Positions 9,390-19,248 of a stretch of 64,000 nt of DNA are shown piece by piece (within the stretch, counting starts at the first letter, position 1; each line of letters starts with the position of its first letter). The stretch spans positions 123,699 to 187,698 of the forward strand of contig NZ_FOHW01000006.1 of the NCBI RefSeq assembly GCF_900111735.1, given 5' to 3'. The notes beneath the pieces are model-generated. The model did no database searches. It was not told where the DNA came from and saw nothing but the letters and a program-made list of their open reading frames with translations. The translations under genes and the position numbers were made by a program. The DNA comes from Pseudomonas graminis. Lineage in GTDB: Bacteria > Pseudomonadota > Gammaproteobacteria > Pseudomonadales > Pseudomonadaceae.

Positions 9390-9400
9390 GATCCCTTTTT

Positions 9401-10312
9401 ATGAGCACACCTACTCCCGTAGTAGCAGTCGATCCAAGCCTGCTCTACCCGTCCGTTTACAAAGAGTTCTGGCAGCACTTCGCCAAGAACAAAGGCGCCG
9501 TCGCAGGCCTGGCCTTCATGCTGGTGATCGTGTTCTGCGCCCTGTTCGCGCCGTGGGTAGCCCCCCATGACCCGAGCGAGCAATACCGCGATTTCCTGCT
9601 GACCCCGCCGGTCTGGCTTGAAGGCGGTCAATGGCAGTTCCTGCTCGGCACCGATGAACTGGGCCGCGACCTGCTGTCGCGTCTGATACAGGGTTCGCGC
9701 CTGTCGCTGCTGATCGGTTTGTCGTCCGTAGTGATGTCGCTGATTCCGGGGATCCTCATGGGTCTGCTGGCCGGTTTCTTCCCGAAAATCCTCGGCCCGA
9801 CCATCATGCGTCTGATGGACATCATGCTGGCGTTGCCGTCGCTGCTGCTGGCTGTGGCCATCGTCGCGATCCTCGGCCCTGGCCTGATCAACACCGTCAT
9901 TGCCATCGCCATCGTTTCCCTGCCGTCGTATGTGCGTCTGACCCGTGCAGCGGTCATGGGCGAACTGAACCGTGACTACGTGACCGCCGCGCGTCTGGCC
10001 GGCGCAACGCTGCCGCGCCTGATGTTCATCACCGTGCTGCCCAACTGCATGGCGCCGCTGATCGTTCAGGCCACCTTGAGCTTCTCCTCGGCAATCCTCG
10101 ACGCTGCGGCGCTGGGCTTCCTGGGTCTGGGTGTACAACCGCCGACGCCTGAGTGGGGCACCATGCTCGCTTCGGCCCGGGACTACATCGAACGTGCCTG
10201 GTGGGTGGTAAGCCTCCCGGGTCTGACCATTTTGCTCAGCGTGCTGGCAATCAACCTGATGGGCGACGGTCTGCGCGATGCGCTGGACCCGAAACTCAAG
10301 AACGCCGCCTGA
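9401..10312 (+). CDS. dppC: Dipeptide ABC transporter permease DppC
   Basis: An inner-membrane permease of 303 residues, partner of DppB. It has the OppC/DppC N-terminal pattern: a cytoplasmic segment ([17 protein letters not shown]), a first helix, then a periplasmic part with [15 protein letters not shown]. The EAA loop [17 protein letters not shown] lies near residue 190. Spacing is 11 bases from dppB and 10 bases to dppD, so the genes are in one operon. Confidence 0.95.
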   Translation: MSTPTPVVAVDPSLLYPSVYKEFWQHFAKNKGAVAGLAFMLVIVFCALFAPWVAPHDPSEQYRDFLLTPPVWLEGGQWQFLLGTDELGRDLLSRLIQGSRLSLLIGLSSVVMSLIPGILMGLLAGFFPKILGPTIMRLMDIMLALPSLLLAVAIVAILGPGLINTVIAIAIVSLPSYVRLTRAAVMGELNRDYVTAARLAGATLPRLMFITVLPNCMAPLIVQATLSFSSAILDAAALGFLGLGVQPPTPEWGTMLASARDYIERAWWVVSLPGLTILLSVLAINLMGDGLRDALDPKLKNAA

Positions 10313-10322
10313 GGACGTCCGA

Positions 10323-11291
10323 ATGTCTCTTTTAAACATCAAGAACCTCAACGTGCGCTTTGGCGACGCCACGGCCACCCCGGTGGTCGACGGCCTGGAT
10401 CTGGCCGTCGACAAGGGCGAAGTGCTGGCGATCGTGGGCGAATCGGGCTCGGGTAAATCCGTGACCATGATGGCGCTCATGGGCCTGATCGAGCACCCCG
10501 GCATCGTCACCGCCGACGCTCTGGTCTTCGACGGCAAGGACATGCTGACGCTCAATGCGCGCCAGCGTCGCAAGATCGTCGGCAAAGACATGTCGATGGT
10601 CTTCCAGGACCCGATGACCGCGCTGAACCCGAGCTACACCGTGGGCTTCCAGATCAAGGAAGTGCTCAAGCAGCACTTGGGCCTGTCCGGCCGTGCTGCC
10701 CATCAGCGCGCACTGGAGCTGTTGCAGAAGGTGGAAATCCCGGGCGCCGCACAGCGTCTGGACGCTTACCCGCACCAGCTCTCGGGCGGCATGAGCCAGC
10801 GTGTTGCAATCGCCATGGCCATCGCCGGCGAGCCAAAGCTGCTGATCGCCGACGAACCGACCACCGCGCTGGACGTGACCATTCAGGCGCAGATCATGGA
10901 TCTGCTGCTGGCCCTGCAAAAAGAGCAGGACATGGCGCTGGTGCTCATTACTCACGACCTCGCCGTGGTGGCCGAAACCGCCCAGCGGGTCTGCGTGATG
11001 TACGCCGGCCAAGCCGTGGAAGTGGGTCAGGTGCCGGGGTTGTTCGACGTCCCGGCGCACCCGTACAGCGAAGCACTGCTGGCGGCGATTCCCGAGCACA
11101 GCATGGGCGCCGCGCGCCTGTCGACGCTGCCGGGCATCGTTCCGGGTCGCTACGACCGCCCAAGTGGTTGCCTGCTGTCGCCGCGCTGCCCTTACGTCCA
11201 GGACAAATGCCGCCAGCAACGCCCGGGCCTCGACCCGAAAGCCCATAGTCTGGCGCGTTGCTTCTTTCCGCTGAATCAGGAGGTGGCGTGA
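10323..11291 (+). CDS. dppD: Dipeptide ABC transporter ATP-binding protein DppD
   Basis: A cytoplasmic ATPase of 322 residues that powers dipeptide import with DppF. The ATG at 10323 (GAGG upstream) starts [14 protein letters not shown]. Walker A GESGSGKS is at residues 39-46, the signature LSGGMSQR and Walker B LLIADEP follow, and the C-terminal oligopeptide-transporter region with clustered cysteines ([12 protein letters not shown]) is complete. The stop codon overlaps the dppF start by one base, which suggests translational coupling. Confidence 0.95.
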   Translation: MSLLNIKNLNVRFGDATATPVVDGLDLAVDKGEVLAIVGESGSGKSVTMMALMGLIEHPGIVTADALVFDGKDMLTLNARQRRKIVGKDMSMVFQDPMTALNPSYTVGFQIKEVLKQHLGLSGRAAHQRALELLQKVEIPGAAQRLDAYPHQLSGGMSQRVAIAMAIAGEPKLLIADEPTTALDVTIQAQIMDLLLALQKEQDMALVLITHDLAVVAETAQRVCVMYAGQAVEVGQVPGLFDVPAHPYSEALLAAIPEHSMGAARLSTLPGIVPGRYDRPSGCLLSPRCPYVQDKCRQQRPGLDPKAHSLARCFFPLNQEVA

Positions 11292-12265
11292 TGAGCGAAA
11301 TCGTACTGACCGCTCGTGACCTTACTCGTCACTACGATGTGTCCCGTGGGCTATTCAAGCCCCATGCAACCGTGCGCGCGCTCAATGGCGTGTCGTTCGA
11401 ACTCGAAGCTGGCAAGACGCTGGCGGTGGTCGGTGAGTCCGGCTGCGGCAAGTCGACGCTGGCCCGCGCGCTGACGCTGATCGAAGAGCCTTCTTCGGGA
11501 TCGCTGAAAATCGCCGGTCAGGAAGTCACCGGCGCGACCAAAGCGCAACGCAAGCAGCTGCGCAAAGACGTGCAGATGGTGTTTCAGAGCCCGTATGCGT
11601 CGCTCAATCCACGGCAGAAAGTCGGCGATCAACTGGGCGAGCCCCTGCTGATCAACACCAGCCTTTCCGCCGCCGAACGTCGCGAGAAAGTGCAGGCGAT
11701 GATGGCTCAGGTGGGTCTGCGTCCTGAGCACTACCAGCGCTACCCGCACATGTTCTCCGGCGGTCAGCGTCAACGTATCGCGCTGGCCCGGGCGATGATG
11801 CTGCAGCCTAAAGTGCTGGTGGCGGACGAACCGACGTCTGCCCTCGACGTGTCGATTCAGGCTCAGGTGCTGAACCTGTTCATGGACCTGCAGCAGGAGT
11901 TCAACACCGGTTACGTGTTCATCTCCCATAACCTGGCGGTGGTGCGTCACGTCGCCGACACGGTGTTGGTGATGTACCTCGGTCGCCCGGCCGAAATGGG
12001 TCCCAAGGACGAGATCTACAACCGTCCGCTGCACCCGTACACCCAGGCGCTGCTGTCGGCGACTCCGACGATCCACCCTGACCCGTCGAAGCCGAAGATC
12101 AAAATCGTCGGCGAGCTGCCCAACCCGCTGAACCCGCCGTCGGGCTGCGCGTTCCACAAGCGCTGCCCGTACGCAACCGAACGCTGCGCCGCCGAAGTGC
12201 CGGAGCTGCGCTGGGTCGACAACCGTCAGGTCGCCTGCCATTACGCGGAACAGTTTGTGGCGTGA
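11291..12265 (+). CDS. dppF: Dipeptide ABC transporter ATP-binding protein DppF
   Basis: The second ATPase of the dipeptide importer, 324 residues. The ATG overlaps the dppD stop (TGATG) and has an almost perfect AGGAGGT site upstream at 11278-11284. Walker A GESGCGKS is at residues 48-55, followed by FSGGQRQR, VADEPTSALD and the C-terminal cysteine cluster (FHKRCPYATERC). It is the last gene of the operon; a strong terminator begins 13 bases later. Confidence 0.95.
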   Translation: MSEIVLTARDLTRHYDVSRGLFKPHATVRALNGVSFELEAGKTLAVVGESGCGKSTLARALTLIEEPSSGSLKIAGQEVTGATKAQRKQLRKDVQMVFQSPYASLNPRQKVGDQLGEPLLINTSLSAAERREKVQAMMAQVGLRPEHYQRYPHMFSGGQRQRIALARAMMLQPKVLVADEPTSALDVSIQAQVLNLFMDLQQEFNTGYVFISHNLAVVRHVADTVLVMYLGRPAEMGPKDEIYNRPLHPYTQALLSATPTIHPDPSKPKIKIVGELPNPLNPPSGCAFHKRCPYATERCAAEVPELRWVDNRQVACHYAEQFVA

Positions 12266-12278
12266 TGGTTGAGTAAGC

Positions 12279-12316
12279 AAAAGGCCGTTGCGTGTGAGCG
12301 CAACGGCCTTTTTTTG
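12279..12316 (+). terminator. Intrinsic terminator of the dpp operon
   Basis: AAAAGGCCGTTGCG pairs with CGCAACGGCCTTTT around a TGTGAG loop and runs into seven T residues ending at 12315. The A run on the other side could also stop transcription coming from the right, but the gene there ends further away. Confidence 0.9.
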
Positions 12317-12369
12317 TGGCTTGATTTTGTGGCGTCTGAACCACGGCTTCGCGATAACGGATGAGTTGT

Positions 12370-12480
12370 TCCCGGCTGAACCCGGTCCTACTGAATGCAC
12401 GCCACTTCACTGTAGGAGCCGGCTTGCTGACTCCTACAGGGAATCGCGTGCATTTAGCGGGACCGCCTTTAGCCGGGAAT
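12370..12480. repeat. Nested REP elements of two families
   Basis: A GTAGGAG-type palindrome (TGTAGGAGCC to CTCCTACAG, 12411-12439) sits between two inverted arms of the other Pseudomonas REP family (CCCGGCTGAACCCGGTCC near 12371, and GGGACCGCCTTTAGCCGGGAA near 12459). One family appears to have landed inside a REPIN of the other. Such repeats lie between genes and often mark the 3' ends of operons. Confidence 0.7.
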
Positions 12481-12509
12481 GAAACGCTTCCATCGTAGAA
12501 AGAACCACC

Positions 12510-15083
12510 TCAATAAACATCCCGCCGATACCGACCCTGCTCGATCAAATCCCGCACCGCGTCCTCACCCAACAACGCGTTCAGCGTCGCATCCACCCCG
12601 GCTGCCATGCCTTCCAGGCTGCCGCAGATGTAAATCACAGCGCCCTCAGCGAGCCACCGACGCAGCTCAACAGCCGCCTCACGCAACCGGTCCTGCACAT
12701 AGATTTTTTCCGCCTGATCCCGGGAAAACGCCAGGTCCAGCCGGGCCAGATCGCCACTGGCCAACCACCCTTTGAGCTCATCGGCGCAGTGGAAATCGTG
12801 CGCACTGTTGCGCTCGCCAAACAGCAACCAGTTGCGCGGCTCACCTGCTGCGACGCGCGCCTTGAGCAAGCTGCGCAGGCCTGCCATTCCCGTACCGTTG
12901 CCGATCAAAATCATCGGCACCGACTCGGTCGGCAGGTGGAAACCACTGTTGCGACGCACCCGCAGACTGATCGCCCCGCCCACCGCGACATGCTCCGTCA
13001 ACCAGCCCGAACACAGCCCAAGGCTGCCATCGGGGTGCAGCTCCTGGCGCACGATCAGCTGCAGCACACCGTCCTCGGGAATCGACGCGATCGAATATTC
13101 GCGCATCGCCAGCGGCACCAGCGCATCGATCAGCGCTTGCGCGTGCAAGCCCACCAGATGACTCCGATTGACCGGCAACTGACGCGTCGACAAGGCTTGG
13201 CCGAGTGTCTCGCTCAAGCCATCGACGGTGACCTGGGTGTCAGCAGCAATGCCCAGACCGGACAGGAACTGCTCGACCGCAGAGGCCGGGTTGCGCGGCA
13301 ACACCTCCACCAGATCGCCGGCCTCCCAACGGATTGCCGAATCGCACGTCAGCCCAAGCAAGAACACCTTCGATCCTGCGCTTCCGGGGTTCAGCCATTC
13401 CCGGGCCACCAGCGTCCAGTTCTGATACTCCGGCGCTTGCCAGACCGTTGCTGGCGTCGAGCCCGTCAACTGGCCCAGTTGCTGTTGCCAGTGTTGCAGC
13501 GCCGCACCGTCGCCGCTGTCCACTTCCACCGGTGCGAACAGCGTGCGTCCGCCGCGCTCGGCCAGCCAGCCGTGCAACCGCTGAGCGAAACCGCAGAACT
13601 GCTGATACTGACGATCGCCCAGCCCAAGCACCGCGTAGTTGAGGTTCTCCAGCGCCAGCGGCCGACCCAATACCTTGCGCTCGAAACCACGGGCACTGTC
13701 CGGTGCCTCGCCGTCACCAAAGGTGCTGACGACGAACAGCGCGTTGCGGCTCTGATGCAGGTCGTGCTCGGTGATGTCACCCAGACGCTGCACCTTCACC
13801 GGCACACCGGCAGTTTGCAGCTGGCCGGCGGTTTGCCAGGCCAGTTGCTCGGCGAACCCGCTCTGGCTGGCGAAGCCGATCAACCAAGCCGCGCCCTGCT
13901 CGCCGGTCGTTGCTGACACTTCACCGCGAGCGTTGCGAATCTCGCGTTTCTTGCGACGACGGTCCAGGTACAGCAACCAGCCGGTGATGAAAAACAGCGG
14001 CATCAGCAGCGCGGCAACGGTCACGACGATGCGCCCGATCAGACCAAAATAGCTCCCGGTGTGCAGCGCGTAGTTGCTGACCAACAACTGCGCGCCGAAG
14101 CTTTTTTCGGAATAGCGCGACACCGCCTTGAGCGCGCCGTCGGCCGGATCGAGAGTCATCTGGTTCAACGCACGGGGGTGCGGCCCTGTTTTAAGGAGGT
14201 AAAACACCGTCGCCATCTGGCCCGGGGCCTGGGGCATGCGCAGGTTGTAGGTCTTGAGATCCGGGCCGGCAGCGCTCTGGATGGTCTGCCAGATGGCGTC
14301 ATAGTCCGGCGCCGAGGCCGTGATTGCCTTGGGTGCCTCTTTCACGGCCGGGCCAGGACGCGGCCCTGCGCCACGGCGCTGTTCGCCCGCCACGGGAGGA
14401 TCGCCAATCAGCTTGGTCATGCCGTTGCTGAACCAGTCGTAGGACCACATCAGCCCGGTGATCGCCAGCAGCAAATAGATGATCAGGCACCAGGTGCCGA
14501 ACACCGAATGCAGGTCCCAATTAAAACTGCGTCCCTTCTTCGCCCAGTCCATGGTCAGCCAGACGCGCCAGTTCAGCGGCTTGCGCGGCCAGCGCAGATA
14601 CAGTCCGGACAGGCAGAAGAACACGAGGATCAGTGTACAGGCCGCGGTGACTTGCTTGCCGTACTCCCCTGCGGCAAGGAATCGGTGCAGGTTGAGGATG
14701 AAGCCGAAGAAGTCCTGACCCATCGCGTCCTCGGTGAACGCGCCGGTGTAGGGGTTGAAGTTGTGCATCTCGCCGCGACGCTGGCCCGGCGGCGGTGTGA
14801 ACCAGACCTGGGCGATCCGGTCGCCGCCGACATCGATGCGGAACATCGCTACCTTGTCTTTGCCCTGGGCTTCCACCTTGCTGACCATTTCGGCCAGTGA
14901 CAGTTGACGGCCTTGGGGCTGCACGAACAGCACATCGGGGTTGAGCACGTCGAGTATTTCGTCCTCGAAGGAATACAGCGCGCCCGTGATCCCCATCAGG
15001 GCAAGCACCAGACCGGCCGTGATTCCGAAGAACCAGTGCACTTGAAACAGGACTTTCTTCAACACCCTCGACACCTCACTCAC
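12510..15083 (-). CDS. PepSY membrane protein fused to a flavodoxin/NADPH flavin reductase
   Basis: A fused oxidoreductase of 857 residues. Residues 1 to about 385 are a PepSY-associated domain with four membrane helices and conserved membrane histidines (FFGFILNLHRFL, NWDLHSVFGTW). A flavodoxin domain follows at about 395-540 (ASQSGFAEQLA, STFGDGEAPDSA). The rest is an FAD/NADPH reductase module (REYSIASIP, LIGNGTGMAGLR, YICGSLEGM) ending in YRRDVY. This layout suggests electron transfer from NADPH across the inner membrane, probably to reduce ferric siderophores. The gene lies beside piuA as in P. aeruginosa (PA4513/PA4514). The iron-reduction role is inferred from context. Confidence 0.85.
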   Translation of the reverse strand: MSEVSRVLKKVLFQVHWFFGITAGLVLALMGITGALYSFEDEILDVLNPDVLFVQPQGRQLSLAEMVSKVEAQGKDKVAMFRIDVGGDRIAQVWFTPPPGQRRGEMHNFNPYTGAFTEDAMGQDFFGFILNLHRFLAAGEYGKQVTAACTLILVFFCLSGLYLRWPRKPLNWRVWLTMDWAKKGRSFNWDLHSVFGTWCLIIYLLLAITGLMWSYDWFSNGMTKLIGDPPVAGEQRRGAGPRPGPAVKEAPKAITASAPDYDAIWQTIQSAAGPDLKTYNLRMPQAPGQMATVFYLLKTGPHPRALNQMTLDPADGALKAVSRYSEKSFGAQLLVSNYALHTGSYFGLIGRIVVTVAALLMPLFFITGWLLYLDRRRKKREIRNARGEVSATTGEQGAAWLIGFASQSGFAEQLAWQTAGQLQTAGVPVKVQRLGDITEHDLHQSRNALFVVSTFGDGEAPDSARGFERKVLGRPLALENLNYAVLGLGDRQYQQFCGFAQRLHGWLAERGGRTLFAPVEVDSGDGAALQHWQQQLGQLTGSTPATVWQAPEYQNWTLVAREWLNPGSAGSKVFLLGLTCDSAIRWEAGDLVEVLPRNPASAVEQFLSGLGIAADTQVTVDGLSETLGQALSTRQLPVNRSHLVGLHAQALIDALVPLAMREYSIASIPEDGVLQLIVRQELHPDGSLGLCSGWLTEHVAVGGAISLRVRRNSGFHLPTESVPMILIGNGTGMAGLRSLLKARVAAGEPRNWLLFGERNSAHDFHCADELKGWLASGDLARLDLAFSRDQAEKIYVQDRLREAAVELRRWLAEGAVIYICGSLEGMAAGVDATLNALLGEDAVRDLIEQGRYRRDVY

Positions 15084-15235
15084 CCGCTACGGCGCGCATT
15101 ATGCGCACAAACGGCATGCATTCTCATCTGTGGCTGATTCTTAATGCAAAATCCGTGGGAGCGACCGGGATGGCGCTCCACCTTGCTCGAAGAGGTTGGT
15201 ACATCCACTGGATATCCAGCGGCCGAGCGTCCGCC

Positions 15236-15312
15236 TTCGCGAGCAAGCTCACTCCTACCGGTACTGACACGCCACCACTGTGCGGCCAGCGCAAATTCTG
15301 TAGGAGTGACGT
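15236..15312. repeat. Degenerate REP elements between the reductase and piuA
   Basis: TTCGCGAGCAAGCTCACTCCTACC at 15236-15259 is one REP arm, and TGTAGGAGTGAC near 15299 is a fragment of another. The arms face away from each other, so this is not an intact REPIN. Confidence 0.6.
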
Positions 15313-15324
15313 GCCGCATCCGGA

Positions 15325-17574
15325 TCAGAAGTGGAAGCTGGCACTCATCAGCGCGGTACGGCCTGCTGCCATGTGCGCGTAGTGGGTGGTGAAGACTTGG
15401 TCGTAATAACGCTTGTCGGTCAGGTTCTGCACGTTCAGCTGCAGGTCGACGTTCTTGGTCAGCGCGTACGTGGCCATGGCGTCGTAGCGCCAGTAGGACG
15501 GCACTTCCACCGAGTTGGCTTCGTTGCCGAAACGGGAATCGACGAAGGTTGCGCCACCGCCCACGGTCAGCTTCGGCATCAGCTCGTAGGTCGACCAGAA
15601 GTTGAAGCTGTTACGCGGCGTGCTCGGCATGTGATTGCCCTCGTCCGCCTTGCTGGTCGCGCTGACGATCTCGCTCTCCATGTAGGTGTAGCCGCCGTAG
15701 ACTTTCCATTTGCCGGTGATGTTGCCGCTGTAGGTCAGCTCCAGGCCATCGACACGCTGCTCGCCGTCCAGCACCTGGAACGTCGCGTTGTCAGGATCGG
15801 TCACCCGTGCGTTGGTCTTCTCGGTGCGGAACAGCGCAGCCGTCAGCGACAGGTTGTCGTCGAAGAAGTCCCACTTGGTGCCCAGTTCATAGTTGCGGTT
15901 CTTCTCCGGATCGAGGTTGGCGTTGTTCGCCGCGATTTCCAGACCGCCATTGCCGCTGGTTTCACCCGACGGGTTGCTGGACGTCGACCATGCCGCGTAG
16001 ATGCTGCCGTTCGGCAGCGGCTTGTAGGTCACGCCGACCTGGTAGTTCCACAGCTGACTGGTGTTCTCACGCTTGAAGCTGCCCGCGACCGAGCCTCGGC
16101 CACCGGTGCTGAAACCGCTGGAGCGCACGTCGTAATCGTCATAACGCAGGCCCAGGTTCAACGACCACTGCTCGTTGAATTTCAGCGTGTCGAACACATA
16201 CGCCGCACTGGTCTTGGTGTCGGTATCGGTGTACGCCAGGCTGTCGGTGATGGTGCCGTTCCAGTCGTCTTTCGGCGACGGGTTGGCCAGGCTGGTGCAG
16301 TCACCCGACGCCAGCAGCGCTGCATTACAGGTCGATCCGATGGTCCCGCCGCTGGCGCTGAGCACGTTGTAGCCGCGGTTGTGGGTGTCCTGATAGGAAA
16401 ACTCAAGACCGGTGACCAAGCTGTGCTGAACGAAACCGGTGTCGAATTTCGCCTGCAGGTCGGTCTGGTTGACGAAGCCGCTGGAGGTGGAATTGCGGCT
16501 CTTCGCCGAGCGCGAGACGAGGCCCCTGGCGACGTTGCCGCGGCTGTCGTCCGGGTTGGTGACGATGTAGTCCAGCGTCGAGCGTGACATGCGGAAGCTG
16601 TTGGAGATCGTCAGGTTATCGTTGAGGTCGTGTTCGAGGCGGATCGTGCCGCTGTCGTTGACGCTCTTGCGGTAGTCACGGTCGGTCAGGCCGTAAAAGT
16701 TGTTTTCGTTGACGTGGGCCGGCTTGTCGACCAAGTACTTGCTGCGACCGGGGGTGCTGGTCAGCGGGATGCCGTAGTCAGGCATGTCGTCCGTGGACAA
16801 ATGGTAGTAATCGACTTTGAGCCGCGTGTCGGTGCCCAGACCGAATGCGAACGAAGGCGCAACGCCCCAACGGCTGTTGTCGACATAGTTGCGGCCAGCG
16901 ACGTTGGAGTCATGCTTCATCAGGTTCAGGCGGAAGGCCGAGGTGTCAGTCATCTGCTTATTGACGTCGAGGGTGTAGCGCTGGGTCTGGTCCGAACCGA
17001 AGGTGTAGCCGCCGTTGAAGTCATCGCCCAGATGGGCGCCTTTGGTGACGAGGTTCAAGCTGCCACCCGTGGAGCCTGCGCCGGTGAACGCCGAGCCCGG
17101 GCCCTTGCTGACCTCGACCGATTCGACGTTGAAAATCTCCCGGCTCTGCGCCGCCACGTCGCGCATGCCGTCGATGAACACGTCGCTCTCTGCGTTGAAG
17201 CCACGAATGATCGGGCGATCCGCATTCGGGTTACCGCCCTCGCCCGCGCCAAACGTAATGCCGGGGGTGGTGCGCAAAGCGTCGGCCAGGCTCGTGGCCG
17301 CGGTGTCGCGGATGACTTGCTGCGGGATCACCGTGACGCTTTTCGGCGTCTCGCGCAGGGGCGCGGTGTACTTTTTCGAGGCAGACTCTTCGGTCTTGTA
17401 AGCCGTGTCGGCTCGCTCTCCGTCAATGTTGGTGGCCCCCAGATTCAGAGCATCCGATGCAGGTTCCGCAGCCTGCGCCACATGGGCGGCTGACATCGCG
17501 GCAAGGGCGACGCTGACGGCGCTGACGATGGAACGCTGTGAATGAGCGGTAACCGGTTGTGCTTGGCGCGACAT
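15325..17574 (-). CDS. piuA: TonB-dependent siderophore receptor PiuA
   Basis: An outer-membrane TonB-dependent receptor of 749 residues. The start at 17574 (MSRQAQPVTA) follows AAGGAAA and gives a long signal peptide ending near AQA-A; the 30-residue upstream extension is not family-like. A plug domain follows (TPKSVTVIPQQVIRDTAATSL.. and RPIIRGFNAESDVFIDG), then a 22-strand barrel ending in FHF as required for outer-membrane insertion. It imports catecholate-type ferric siderophores, and in P. aeruginosa PiuA also lets siderophore-conjugated antibiotics in. The flanking reductase and piuC match that locus. Iron regulation is expected; the shared upstream region carries a Fur-like site. Confidence 0.92.
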   Translation of the reverse strand: MSRQAQPVTAHSQRSIVSAVSVALAAMSAAHVAQAAEPASDALNLGATNIDGERADTAYKTEESASKKYTAPLRETPKSVTVIPQQVIRDTAATSLADALRTTPGITFGAGEGGNPNADRPIIRGFNAESDVFIDGMRDVAAQSREIFNVESVEVSKGPGSAFTGAGSTGGSLNLVTKGAHLGDDFNGGYTFGSDQTQRYTLDVNKQMTDTSAFRLNLMKHDSNVAGRNYVDNSRWGVAPSFAFGLGTDTRLKVDYYHLSTDDMPDYGIPLTSTPGRSKYLVDKPAHVNENNFYGLTDRDYRKSVNDSGTIRLEHDLNDNLTISNSFRMSRSTLDYIVTNPDDSRGNVARGLVSRSAKSRNSTSSGFVNQTDLQAKFDTGFVQHSLVTGLEFSYQDTHNRGYNVLSASGGTIGSTCNAALLASGDCTSLANPSPKDDWNGTITDSLAYTDTDTKTSAAYVFDTLKFNEQWSLNLGLRYDDYDVRSSGFSTGGRGSVAGSFKRENTSQLWNYQVGVTYKPLPNGSIYAAWSTSSNPSGETSGNGGLEIAANNANLDPEKNRNYELGTKWDFFDDNLSLTAALFRTEKTNARVTDPDNATFQVLDGEQRVDGLELTYSGNITGKWKVYGGYTYMESEIVSATSKADEGNHMPSTPRNSFNFWSTYELMPKLTVGGGATFVDSRFGNEANSVEVPSYWRYDAMATYALTKNVDLQLNVQNLTDKRYYDQVFTTHYAHMAAGRTALMSASFHF

Positions 17575-17718
17575 TTTCCTTCCCCAAGGAAACAATAAGG
17601 CGGCGGAATATAGTTGAGACTGTTTCGCATTCGCAGAAAACTTACATTCTTTACACTTTCCCATTACTCAATTTTCACATCCACCCATTCACGCGCGCGG
17701 ATGGTGTTTTACACGATC

Positions 17719-17737
17719 AATAAGAATCACTATCATC
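17719..17737. promoter_or_regulatory. Probable Fur box between piuA and piuC
   Basis: The 19 bases AATAAGAATCACTATCATC read on the other strand as GATGATAGTGATTCTTATT, close to the Fur consensus GATAATGATAATCATTATC. It lies 33 bases before the piuC start in the region shared by divergent iron-uptake genes. Fur repression under iron-rich conditions is the expected effect. Confidence 0.65.
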
Positions 17738-17769
17738 CGCCGCCTCATTCTTCTCGCAGGTCGCGATTC

Positions 17770-18450
17770 ATGCTCCTACATATCCCCGGTCTGTTTTCAC
17801 CCGAGGAGGTGCGACGCATCCGTCAGGCGCTGGAAGAAACTGAATGGGCTGACGGCAAGATCACCGCCGGGCACCAGTCGGCGAAAGCCAAGCACAACCT
17901 GCAATTGCCGGAAGGCCATCCGCTTGCCGTGGAGATTGGCGCGGCGATGCTCGAACGCTTGTGGCAGAACCCGCTGTTCATGTCCGCCGCCCTGCCCCAC
18001 AAAGTCTTCCCGCCCTTGGTGAATTGCTACACCGGCGGGGGCAGTTTCGACTTCCACATCGACAACGCCGTGCGTCAGGCCAAGGGCAGCGCCGAGCGTG
18101 TGCGCACCGATCTGTCATCGACGCTGTTCTTCAGCGATCCAGAGGATTACGACGGTGGCGAACTGGTGATCCAGGACACCTTCGGCACCCGTCAGGTCAA
18201 GCTGCCGGCGGGTGACCTGCTGCTGTATCCGGCCAGCAGTCTGCACAAGGTCAACCCCGTGACACGGGGCGCGCGGTACGCCTCGTTCTTCTGGACCCAG
18301 AGCCTGGTGCGTGACGATGGCCACCGCACGCTGCTGTTCGAAATGGACGCGGCCATCCAGCAACTCGGCCGCGATGTGCCTGATCACCCCTCGCTGCTTC
18401 AGCTGACCGGCACCTATCACAACCTGCTGCGGCAGTGGGTCGAGGTCTGA
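17770..18450 (+). CDS. piuC: Fe(II)/2-oxoglutarate dioxygenase PiuC (PKHD-type hydroxylase)
   Basis: An iron- and 2-oxoglutarate-dependent dioxygenase of 226 residues, the usual length of the PiuC/YbiX family. The iron ligands are visible as His96 and Asp98 (FHIDN) and His159 (SLHKV), with Arg169 (GARY) for 2-oxoglutarate. The ATG at 17770 is chosen because family proteins start LLHIPGLFS; the open frame upstream runs through the Fur box. It is divergent from piuA and followed 3 bases later by the Sel1 gene. Its substrate is unknown in the family; linkage to siderophore receptors suggests a role in iron-complex metabolism. Confidence 0.93.
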   Translation: MLLHIPGLFSPEEVRRIRQALEETEWADGKITAGHQSAKAKHNLQLPEGHPLAVEIGAAMLERLWQNPLFMSAALPHKVFPPLVNCYTGGGSFDFHIDNAVRQAKGSAERVRTDLSSTLFFSDPEDYDGGELVIQDTFGTRQVKLPAGDLLLYPASSLHKVNPVTRGARYASFFWTQSLVRDDGHRTLLFEMDAAIQQLGRDVPDHPSLLQLTGTYHNLLRQWVEV

Positions 18451-18453
18451 GTC

Positions 18454-19248
18454 ATGACCTGGAATCTGCGACGTGAAGAGGTGCTCGATGGCGACCAGTT
18501 GCGCGCCATGCTTGAAGACAGCCCGGCCAGTGCCGCACGGGCGATTCTGATTGCGGCGCAGGCCAATATCGTCGACGCCCAGGCGCTGCTCGGACAGATA
18601 TTGCTCGACGGTAGCGGCATCGAATGCGATCCGGCGCTGGCGCTGGTCTGGTTTCAGATTGCGGCCCGTCGCGGACACGCCATGGCGCAGAACATGGCCG
18701 GCCGTTGCCACGAGCATGGGTGGGGCTGTGAGCCGGATGCCGCAAAGGCAGCCGAGCATTATCGCCTCGCCGCCGAGGATGGTCTGGATTGGGGCTTTTA
18801 TAACTACGGCAATCTTCTGGCGACCGGCCGTGGGGTCAATAAAGACCAGGCTCGCGCGCTGGCGTGCTATCGCAAGGCGGCAGAACTGGGCCATGCCAAG
18901 TCGATGAACCTGGTGGGGCGTTATCTGGAAGAGGGTCTTTGCTGCGATCAGGATCTGGCTGGCGCTTACGACTGGTACCAGCGTTCGGCCGAAGGCGGCG
19001 ACTTTCGCGGGCAGTTCAGTTACGCCGCAGTATTGGCCGAACAAGGTCGTATCCAGGAGGCCGTCAAATGGCTCCAAACCGCGTTGAGCATTGGCAATCT
19101 TAAATTCCTGCGCGTCAGTCGCCAGGTCCTCTTGCACGCAGTCCACCCGGAAATTCACAGGTTGGCGCTGGATTACCATGCCAAAGCGGCACACCTTGGG
19201 GACGAAACGGACGCTGCGACCTATCGTGACCTCTTGAACGCTCTTTAG
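18454..19248 (+). CDS. Sel1-repeat protein downstream of piuC
   Basis: A 264-residue helical-repeat protein. Sel1-type repeats of about 36 residues are visible from residue 35 to 200 (ALLGQILLDGSG..ALALVWFQIAARRGHAMAQ, YNYGNLLATGRG..ALACYRKAAELGHAKSM, AYDWYQRSAEGGDFRGQ). There is no signal peptide, so it is probably cytoplasmic and mediates protein contacts. The start is 3 bases after the piuC stop and the two genes are surely cotranscribed; the same pair occurs in P. aeruginosa (PA4515/PA4516). The molecular role is unknown. Confidence 0.85.
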   Translation: MTWNLRREEVLDGDQLRAMLEDSPASAARAILIAAQANIVDAQALLGQILLDGSGIECDPALALVWFQIAARRGHAMAQNMAGRCHEHGWGCEPDAAKAAEHYRLAAEDGLDWGFYNYGNLLATGRGVNKDQARALACYRKAAELGHAKSMNLVGRYLEEGLCCDQDLAGAYDWYQRSAEGGDFRGQFSYAAVLAEQGRIQEAVKWLQTALSIGNLKFLRVSRQVLLHAVHPEIHRLALDYHAKAAHLGDETDAATYRDLLNAL

